A DNA stretch of 64,000 nucleotides, taken from NCBI GenBank assembly GCA_930971385.1, contig CAKNGB010000004.1:1-64000 (forward strand), written 5' to 3'. The notes under the pieces are model-generated. The model was not told the DNA's origin. It ran no database searches and saw only the letters and a program-made list of their open reading frames with translations. Each line of letters opens with the position of its first letter. Positions within the stretch are counted from its first letter, which is position 1. The stretch comes from an uncultured Clostridia bacterium (GTDB lineage: Bacteria > Bacillota > Clostridia > Christensenellales > UBA1242). Positions 8,510-19,100 of the stretch are shown here, in pieces. The translations under genes and the position numbers were made by a program.

Positions 8510-9316
8510 ATGTTTAAAAAGGAAATAAAAATTGATAAAGCGAAAAAATTGTTGGAAACGCTTGCTGATAACGGCTTTTCATATTCTCTTGCCAACAAAC
8601 TTTTAAGGAATAAGGATGTGCGCGTCAATGGAAAAGTTTGCAAGGAAAATGTGAAACTTGCGGTCGGTGACTTAGTTACTGTGTTTTATAAGGAAGAGGT
8701 TAAAAAGTTTCATGTGGTGTTTGAAAGTGAAAATGTGCTCATCATCTGTAAAGAGGCAAGTTTTATGAGTGAGGAAGTGGAAAAAGAAACAGGGGCATTT
8801 CTTGTGCATAGGCTGGACAGAAACACGGAAGGCCTGATGGTGCTTGCCAAGAATTTGGAAGCAAAAACAAAACTTGAAAAGGCTTTTAAAAATCACAAAG
8901 TGGAGAAGTTTTATTTATGCGAGGTGGTTGGCTTTTTTCAAACAAACAAACTTTTCACCGCCTATCTTGTTAAGGATGCCGAAAAGTCAGTTGTGAAAAT
9001 TTATGACAAAAATGTTGCCGGGTCGCAAAAAATTCAAACTCGTGTGGAAACTTTGAAAGCGAAAAAAGAAAGCAGTCTTTTGAAAGTGGAAATTATAAGC
9101 GGAAAAACTCATCAAATAAGGGCACACTTAGCACATCTAGGTCACGCAATTATTGGCGACGGTAAGTATGGCAAGCGAGAGGACTTTCAGAGATTCAAAG
9201 AAAAACATCAAAAACTGTTTGCCTATTCTCTTCACTTCAAAGATGTTGGAATTGAAGAGCTTGACAATCAAACTTTTCAAAAATATCCAAAGTGGATGGA
9301 TAATGTGAATTTGTGA
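8510..9316 (+). CDS. RluA-family 23S rRNA pseudouridine synthase with S4 domain
   Basis: 'VHRLDRNTEGLMVLAKN' and 'SGKTHQIRAHLAHLGHAIIGDGKYG' motifs; N-terminal S4-like segment. Confidence 0.9.
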   Translation: MFKKEIKIDKAKKLLETLADNGFSYSLANKLLRNKDVRVNGKVCKENVKLAVGDLVTVFYKEEVKKFHVVFESENVLIICKEASFMSEEVEKETGAFLVHRLDRNTEGLMVLAKNLEAKTKLEKAFKNHKVEKFYLCEVVGFFQTNKLFTAYLVKDAEKSVVKIYDKNVAGSQKIQTRVETLKAKKESSLLKVEIISGKTHQIRAHLAHLGHAIIGDGKYGKREDFQRFKEKHQKLFAYSLHFKDVGIEELDNQTFQKYPKWMDNVNL

Positions 9317-9348
9317 CAAAAGAAAACTTTCGTGCATAAAAGATAGAA

Positions 9349-9825
9349 ATGGATAAGAAAATTTTTGTGAAAAATTCCTATTATGAAGGACTTCTGCAAG
9401 ATTTATTTTGCGGAAATGATGGATTTTTTTCAATTTTTATGCATTTTTTCTATCAATATAATCAAATTTTTTGCTTCAATCAAAATTTTAAGGAAGAATT
9501 TAAGTTGCTATGCGGTAAGGAACTTGAAGCCTGTGAAATTATCTCTGCGCTTATCATTCAAATTGGAGGAGATGCAAAATATTATTCTTCTATGCGAAAG
9601 TTTTTAAGTGGAAGTAAAATTGATTATGTTAAGAACTTCAAAATGATGTTGGAAAATGATATTGAACTTATTGAGAAGAGTTTGTTGGATGTTAAGAGCG
9701 CGCTTTGCAAGATTGAAAATATGCAAATAAAAACAGAACTTAGAAAAATTCTGGTCCTAAAAAATGAGGAGCTTGAAATCATCAAAAAAATCTATCTAAA
9801 TGTGATTGAAAACAAAAATTCATAA
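9349..9825 (+). CDS. Hypothetical all-helical protein (possibly ferritin-like fold)
   Basis: Intact ORF with terminator; helical with Glu-rich motifs; family assignment uncertain. Confidence 0.5.
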   Translation: MDKKIFVKNSYYEGLLQDLFCGNDGFFSIFMHFFYQYNQIFCFNQNFKEEFKLLCGKELEACEIISALIIQIGGDAKYYSSMRKFLSGSKIDYVKNFKMMLENDIELIEKSLLDVKSALCKIENMQIKTELRKILVLKNEELEIIKKIYLNVIENKNS

Positions 9826-9864
9826 AAATCATTTAAAAATGATAAAAAAAATAGGTTTTTTCTT

Positions 9865-9893
9865 AAAAAATAGCAATTTTTATGCTATTTTTT
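9865..9893 (+). terminator. Rho-independent terminator
   Basis: AAAAAATAGCA / TGCTATTTTTT perfect stem, loop ATTTTTA. Confidence 0.8.
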
Positions 9894-10063
9894 ATTTTTT
9901 TAAGATTTTATTAGAAATATTTTTCTAAATTTAAAACTCGTGCGAAAAATGTTTTTTTATTTATTTTTCAAATATAAAATCTTTTTCTCTTTTAAAAAAC
10001 TAAGCGGTGCTTTTAAAATCAGAAATTTTTATTTAATTAATATAATATTTTTTATGAATTTAT

Positions 10064-10093
10064 TTGATAAATTTATCCGTTTAGTGTTAGAAT
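10064..10093 (+). promoter_or_regulatory. Probable promoter of the giant lipoprotein
   Basis: TTGATA (10064-10069), 18 bp, TAGAAT (10088-10093). Confidence 0.5.
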
Positions 10094-10150
10094 ATATTTA
10101 GTAAATGCCTAATTCTCATAGCTATAAAATTTTAACGAGAGAGGTTAAGT

Positions 10151-13100
10151 ATGAAAAAATTTAGTTTCGCTTTTGCCACAATGCTGACGCTTGTTTTGGG
10201 CGTGGTGCTTTCGGCTTGCACTTTTAAAACTCCTGAGGCTGTTTTCAGCGCAGAGGAAATTGTGATTTCACTTGGTGAGGAAGTGAATCTTAATGAATAT
10301 CTTTCCACAAACGAAGTGGAAAAAAGTGAGGTGGAATTTGCTTTTTCCAATTCCTCTTTTTTCTCTGTTAATGACGGCATAGTCACGCCAACAAGCCATG
10401 GGCAAACAAATGTGTATGCTGTTTTAAACGGCAACAGTCTTGCCAGCACAAAACTTATTGTGAAAAAGCAGTTTGAAAGCGTTGCCAACATTCAAATGAA
10501 CGACGATGGGCTTCTTTCTTGGAACAGAGTGATTGACAGATTTGACGAAACAGAGAATTTCACATCGCCAAGCGAGTATCTTCTTGAAATTGAATTTGAA
10601 AATATCGAAACTGGCGAAACATCCTCTCAAAATTTAACCACAAGCACTAATTCCTATCAACTTGTGGAGAACGGAAGATACGCAATTTCGCTCACCGCTC
10701 TTGGCGAGGGAAAGTTTGACTCGTCAACTCCTACCACTGAAACAATTTATTTAGGATATATGCCACAGCTAGCGCGCGAAGATTTTTCCTTTAATTCTGA
10801 AACAAGTGAAATGACTTGGTCAAATGTTGCAGGGGCGGACTATTCAGTTTATTTTAACAATCAACTTCTCTCTGAACATCAGATAGGAAATTCATATAAT
10901 TTGACATCAAATTTGGAGAGTTTGCCTTCAAACACAGCCTACTCTTTCAGCGTTGTTGTGCATGACGCCGACGGCGACGAGGATGAGAGAATAAGCGTGC
11001 AAAGTGAAGAGGTGGAGATAAACAAAATCGAAAGCGCCACTGCAACTCCAACATTTAGCAACGAAGAAGGCGGATATTTAAGTTTCAACTTACCAGAAAA
11101 TTCTGCAAGGGTGGCAATTTATATTGGCGAGGAAGAGTTTTCTGTGAACAGCAACACGCCTAACACCACTTTTGAAGGCTTAGAGTTTGGCAAGCACTAT
11201 CTTGAATATCGCGCCATTGGAAAAGCAAGCGACACAGCAGGCGTTTTCTATGCTAACAGTTCGCTTTCTCAATTTGGATATATCTATAAACTTTCTCCTC
11301 TTGAAATTTCTGGAAGAGGCGAAAATGAGCCAAATGGCACAAGTTTTAACTATCACGCCACCACCGAAGATTCGGTGTCTGCCACAAATTTCAGAGTGTT
11401 ATTAAATGGTGAATTTTCTGAAACGCACCAAGGCTTTTTGGATGACACCTTTGACATCGACACCTCTTGCGTTGTTAACGAGGCGGGAGAATACTCTCTT
11501 GTTGCTTACAACATTCCAACCGAACAGCGTGTGATTTTTGAAGATGACGATTGCGTTGTGATTAACTCTAACCAAAGCAATGCTCTTTCTTTTGTTAAAC
11601 TTTCCGCTTTCAGGGAGTTTGAAAACGGCGAAACAGTTCAGCATAGTTATCAAGACGGAAATTCTCAAATTTCCTTTAACCTTGTGGAAAATGCAGACAC
11701 ATACTCTCTTTACATCGAAAATTCTGGCGAAGATGAGCTTGTTGAAAATTCGCTATACTCATATTTAGACGGCACCTTCACTTTTAACGGCAGGCTGGAA
11801 GATGTTTTAGAGGTGGAAGATGAGGTCACTTTAAAAGTGGTGGCTCAAAGAGAGGATGACTTAACCACAATATCCTCCATGACAACAAAAACACTTTCAA
11901 GATTGGAAACTCCAACAAGTGAAAGTGGAAATTCCACTGACACCACATACACTTGGAATGCGGTGGACGGCGCCGAGAACTATCTTGTTAAATATGCCGT
12001 AATCACAAAACAGCAGTTTGAAGGTGGCGTGGAAAGTTTAGGCGAACTTAGCTTAGAGGAAACCACATCTAACTCTAACAGCATTGAACTTGTGGGTGGA
12101 AATTATTACTACATTGAAATTGTTGCCAACCCTTCCGATGAATTAAATCACCTATCCAGCCAAAGATTCCAAAATGTTTTCTATATCTCAAAATATATGG
12201 ATAAGCCAACACTCAACTTTGGCTTTAACGAAGATTTTATTGGTGACCTAACTGGCGGAACGGGATATTTCATAAACATACATAATGTTGAGAATTTAGA
12301 GAGCATAATCGTGCAAATTGGCGAAGAGGTTGTGCCATTCTATTCCTTAGGCGAAAATGAAACAAACTATCGTTTCACACAATCTTTCGACGATGGTGCT
12401 TTAATTGAAATCACCTTGCGCTCAACTGATCCAACAATCTATCTCGACACACTTTACACCTTGGAAGTCATTAAACTTGCCAGCGTTAACTATTATGATT
12501 TATCTTTCGACGAACTGACAACAACTTTAACTCTTTCTGGCGGAAGAGAAGGCGTGACAGAGATTAGAATTTATGATGTTAACAGTCCTGATGACCAAAC
12601 AATCACGGCGAACACCGATGCAGAATTCCCAATCACCAACATCACAAACACAGAAATTGCCTTTCTTCTTAAAGGTAGCGTTTTTGAAGATAATCTCTTT
12701 GAAATTGTGGATGATAAGGTGTATCTCGACAGCGATTTAGTTACATTTAATGTTAGAAGGCTTGCTAACTCCACCGAATTTGCCTATAGAAATGGCGACC
12801 TTGTTTTTGAGGCGGGTGAAACGAGAAGTGACGGTCACTTTGTGCTTGATATGTTCATGCAAGATGTCAACTCCAACGAAACTAAGGTGGCTGTGCATTT
12901 TGAAAACGAAGTGCGAGCGGTTATCGACAGCGAAACGATTTCACTTTCTGGAAATTATCTTTCTAATACAGATTCCTCCTACACCATCGATTTTGAACTT
13001 CTTCTTGCCAACTTAATGGAAAACGAAACTTTTGCAAGTGTTTATAATCAAACTTTGGAAGTGGAATTTGGGCTTTATTACTTTAACACCTCTTTCCAAA

Positions 13101-16100
13101 GCGGAGTTATCTATCTCTCTTCAAAATACGCAACTTTGAAAAGCGATGCCTCGCAAAACCTTTTGACAATTCAAAAAATGGCAAGCCCAACAATAACATA
13201 TGACAGAGATTCAAACTCGATTGTTTGGTCGGCGATTGGCGAAAGCGCGGAAACGACATATTCGGTTATCAATTTAAACACAAGCGAAACGCTTTCCACA
13301 ACACCAACTGCTTCATATCGCGTGGACCTTTCTTCCTTAACGCTTTCCTTAGATCATCGTTTTGCAGTTAGCGCATCAAATCCAGAGTTTTTGGAATCGG
13401 GGCTTTCGAATGAAATAATCTTATATCTTCTTTCTCCAATAAGAGAAGTTAAACTAAGCGAAAACACCATTCAAGTTTCGCCAAGCACTTTGGATGCAGG
13501 CTACATCGCCTCGGTTGGAGTGCAAATTGAAAGCGCAGAAGAAAGTTTTGAACAAATTAGTGGCGAGGCGTTTAATATTGCCATAACTTCTTCTGGCGAA
13601 TATGTTTTAAGATTTATTGGTAATGATGGTTTGGCAGAGAATGGAAGATATATTTTAAATTCTGAAACATCCACTTTCACTTTGCAAGCGCTTTCAACCT
13701 TGGCGCCAGCAAACACCAACATCACCTACAGCGAAAGCACCATTTCGTTTGAAAGATTTGGAGAAGAAGCAAACCTTCAAAGTTTATCTTATAGATTGGT
13801 GTTCACAGACTCCACTGGAAACACGGCAAGAATTCATTTGACGGATAACTCTTATTCAATTTCAGAACTTAGCGAACTTAATCCACTCAATCCTCTTGTT
13901 GAAGGCGAGATTACCATTGATGTTTATGCAGTTTTAGACACTTACAATGTTTCATCTGGTGGAATTGTTTACTTCAATAATGTTGCCACCACAATTGACA
14001 AATTATCGACCTTTAATGCTTACACCTATACACAAACTTCAATAAACAAATTGACTTCTCCAACAATCACCAACATTGAATTTGTTTACACAGGAAGTGA
14101 AGATGGCACTTTAAGCGACGCAATGTTAAGACCAGATATGCAAATCACAGTGACGGCATCTTATTCCGAAAACGAAACCTTACTCGTCTATTTTGGTGAT
14201 CATGAAAGTTATGTGGCTCAAGAAGAGTGCGACAACAGTGGAACTTACACAATCACCATACCTTTTGAAACTTACAGCGACTATCTTGCAGTGGGCGAGG
14301 GCACAAACGTCATAGTTTACGGCACAAGCACAGTGAACTTGCCATCTTCGTCAAGTTATGTCACCGTTCACAGAAATTCACCACTTCTATCCATTTCACA
14401 AAATGCGGATGAGGAAAAATTCAACAATTTAATCACAATTTCCTTTGCAAGCCCTGACGATTTACAATATGCCACTGGTGGTGTGATTTTGAAAATCACC
14501 TACACGCCAAATGATGAAGGTGTGCGAGAAATTTTCTATCAAATTCCTTCTTCAAACTATCTTGACGATGGCACAATAACCTATGATTTAACCTCATTCT
14601 TTGCTGAAAACATGGAAATGGGCGGAATCATCAACTATTCAGCGTTTATCAACAATTTCAGTGCTGACGGCAAATATTGTCTTTCTTCAGAAATGGTTTA
14701 CAGCGCGCAATATCAAATTCTAACAAGCCCAAATTTCAATGATAACATCGCAATTGGAAATGGCGGAATAACAATTGGAAACACCATCAACACCACGAAC
14801 ACTGAATACATCATTTCCTACACCGATGAAACTGGCGCGGGAAGTATTACAATTGGAAGCGCACAAAACTATTTCTTTGAATATCCAGATGTTTGGGCAA
14901 CGGGAATGGAATATACGCTGACGATAACTGCAGTGGAAAATGGATACATCTCTTCCGTTCCAAGCGTTCTTGAAGTTTCTATGAGTAGACTTAGTCGCGT
15001 TCAAAATGTTGTTTTAAGCCGAGACGAGTTAGATAATTCTCTTTTAACTCTTTCTTGGGATGTTGTTAACAACGCTTCTTCCTATCGCATAAGAGCATAT
15101 GTCACTGGCGAAGAGGAAGTTTTTGTGGGCGAAGTAACTGTCACAGACACAGATGTTTCCATGAATGAAATTTTTGGAGATAACTATGCGTCTCTATCCT
15201 CTTATATAACGCTTGGCGCGAATATGAGATTTGAAATTGTCAGCTGTTCGGATAATCCGACCTACACCAATTCTTCCATTCGCTATGTTTCGGCAACATT
15301 TTTGGCAAACACATTAAGCCCAGCAGAAAGTGGTGAAGATTTCATGGTTTCACCTGACGGTCAACTTTATTTTGCCACCGCAATCGGCGAAAGATATTTA
15401 TATAGAATTCTCTCAACCGCTGGCAACGCGCTGACCGCTTGGCAAGAGGTGGAAGGCTATGGAAGTTATTATGTTGTGGAACTGTCTAATGTGGACGAGA
15501 TAACCACGCAAGAACTTTTCCGTTTGCAAGTTGTTATGCTTGGAAATGCCACAACAGATGGAATTAGCTATAACGACGACAGCATTGAACTCATATTAGA
15601 CTCTGCCTATGTTTCCAGCGAACGCACATTCCGCATTTCTCCACCTGTTCATTCCGTGGGCATAAATGTGGAAGATAACAGCAAATTCACTGTTTCACTT
15701 GAAAGCGAAAACTCAAAACTCTATGTTAACACGGAAAACTCGTTCTCACTTGGAAATTTTGTTAACTTAAACATCGACCAAACGAACTATCAAGTTGACG
15801 GCGCATACTATGTTTTCAATGTTGACACTTCCACAATTTTTGATAACTATGATATTGCAGAAACTGGCCCTCTATATTTCTATGTGCTTCAAACAAGCGA
15901 AGAGCATAACTACATCATAAGCAAACCTTACGAATTTGAATTTTTGATTGATAATTCGTCAGCAATTAAAGAAGTTAGAAAGATAACCGAGGGCGACGAT
16001 GCCGATTTAACTAAAACCTATATAGTTTTTGACCAAACTTCTCCACGCCAAATTGTTGGTTTCAATCTTAAAATTGAATTCTCAAACGGCGATGAAACTT

Positions 16101-19100
16101 ATGTTAGTAAGGTGGCGTTAAATTCAGATGAATGCATAATTAACGAAGAGGCTAATGAAATAAGTTTCAATCTCACCGACATTTTAAGACGCGAAAGTGT
16201 TGACCATAGTTATGGCGTTTACAAACTTTACATTTCAGTGATTAAAGCGGAAGGCGAAAATATATATTTCAGTAACTACATAACAGATTTTAACGACCGC
16301 GAACTTGAATTTACCAAAATCTTGGAGGCGGAAAGGCTATATCTCAGTGGAGGAAACATCTATTGGGAAGTTAACGAAACTGAAGAACACACTGAAATGG
16401 TGGAAAAATTCTATATTTACGCCACAAATGTTGATGACGAAAACCTTTACAACATCTATCAAACAGAAGATAACACTTCTCGCTCGCTTGACGCTTCATA
16501 TATAGGTGGTGACAACAGTGCCTACTACATTTCCATTGTGCTTGTTAACAGTGACCCATGGATAATCGCTTCCAATCCTAAATATGTGGAAACGGCAAGT
16601 GGCGAATTGCAAGAGGTTGTGAGAAACAAGTTTAATTCGCTTCTCACGCTTAACTCGAATGGTGAGCTTTCAATTGATTGGAACAGCAACAGCGCAGAAA
16701 GCACAGAGGAAAATGATATCTACAAACTTTTAACCATGTTTGGTGATTTACAAGCAATCAACTCCACAACTGCAAATCAATTTGTTAATAGCACCTTTGA
16801 ATTTCCATTCACCATGAACATCACTGACCTTGTTAACAACCGCATTTTAGTTCAGTTGAAATTCACGTCCTATCGCGACATAGACAAAACGGAAATCGCT
16901 TTTCAGCGAACGGTGCAAATAAATGCCATATATCTTCTTCAAAACTTAGAGATTGACGGCGTGGACTTTGACGCTGTTAGGCAGGCTTTAACAGACAGTT
17001 TAACAAGCGGAGAGGACGACCGAACTGTGAACAATTTCTTTAACATCTTAGAAAGCGAAGTTGGTGGCGTTGGAAACTATATCAACATTTTCGATTTCGC
17101 GTTTGAGGCTGTTCAAGCAGGACGCTATGAAATTGAATATTGCCTTGTGGGTGGCACTTCAACCTTAACATCACGCTGGTATAAACTTACAAAAGAAAAC
17201 GATATAGGCGAAGAAGTGGAAGATTTCTATGTCAACCAATCTGTTACCGTGACGGCAGGCAGAGAGAGCGACACAAGTGACCCAGACGGCGCAACAAATG
17301 CTTATTATCTTCTTATTAATCGAGCAAATATCTACACTGAGGACGGCTCAACAACACCAGCAACACGCTATTTCATGCAGATTGTTTCTGCTGGAGATGA
17401 GGGCTTAAAATATGGTGTTGAGATAAGCACAACAGATGGAAATTCTTGGAATGCCATTCTTCTTAATCAAGACGGAGCAACATCTTTCAGTGTTCAAAGT
17501 GTGGATGAGGATGCCGACGGCGTGTATGACTATTTGAAACTGTATCTCAACATGAACGGCGGAAATTCTTTGCTAGGTCGTTATGGCGAAATTTTACCTA
17601 AAAACGACTATCGCTTTGAGATTTTCGCACAAGGAAATGATTTTTCCATTTCAAGTAAGTCCACCAATTTCAGTCTTGTCTTTTTAAGCGCTTGCCAAAA
17701 CTTTGCAGTGACCGACGGCGTGTTCTCGTGGACGGCATATCAAAACACACCAACACGCGTAATATACAAGCACAGTGAAAGCACAAATTCAAGTTATGTT
17801 AATGTTTCAGCAATCAGTGAATCCACGGCAATGTTCAGTTTGGAAAATTTGAGCGCAGGGCGATATGACTATTTGAAGTTTGTTGTTTTCGGTGGAATTG
17901 AAGGCAACGAAATCAGGGTGGATAGTGAAGTTTATATTCTAACTAATGTCTATAAACTTTCCAATCCTTCCTTAACAAGTGACCTTAACAATTTTGTGAT
18001 CAATGATTCGGCAAATGCACAAAATTATGGCTCAACTTATAGCGCTGATGGCTTTATGAAATACGAGGTTTCGAATAATAACTCAGCAACTTTATCCTAT
18101 CGTTTCCAAACTGATTCCACTCGCTCGACATATGAAGCTGGAACAACTGGATATGTGAGTTCTGACACTGCTTATGACTACAAATCAACAGAGGAACACG
18201 CCACCTCTTACAACTTCTCAAGTTTGGGAAGCACTGCTTCATTTAGTGCAGTTCTAAACACAAGTGTGGCAAACCGCAACACCTACACTTTGCTTGTCAG
18301 CGACCAAGGTGCAGGCGGAAGAAACATCAGTTTGAAATCTAATGTTCAAACAATAGACGCGCGTATGCTTCAACCTGTCAGCGACATTGCAATAAGCGAA
18401 GGCATTGTGAATTGGAATGGCGACGCAGTTTATGGAGATTTAATCGCAGACGGTCAAACTGTTATCTATAAAGTTGCCGTTCAGTTCTATGAAGAAACCT
18501 ATACCTCAACAGGAACCGCCAACTCCAATGTTGGAAGTGAAATTGTGCGCTACACACAAAACACCTTCTTTGATTTTTCTGATATTGAAGAATTTTTCCC
18601 AGAGGAAATTGTGGGCAAGGACTATAAAGCACAAATAACCATTCAGGCTTTAAGTCTTTTCCTTTCCGACACATTACCAAGCGGAAATTCTGTCAGCCTT
18701 GTGGAAGGTGGCTATGCCTACGGCGCAAATTGCGAGTGCTATTATGAAGTTGATGGCGAAAGAAGGATATATCACATTTTGCGTTCCAATGGAAACACAG
18801 CTATGGGAATTGAATTCTCGCCAAGTGTGGAAAATCTTTCAGTGATTGACGGAAGAATCACTTGGACTTACTCACTGTCCTCCACCGAAACAGCAACATT
18901 TATTGTGGAAGATGAAGAGGGGAATATGATTGTTGGTGAAATCTATCGCGACGGCAACACCTACACTTTCACAGAGGATAACGGCGAACTTAACGGCGAA
19001 CACACCATCAATGTTTATGCAATTAAGTCGGGCGCTAATCTAATTAAGTCTAGGGCAAGAACACTTGACATATTTAAACTTAGCCCAATCGAAGCGGAAG

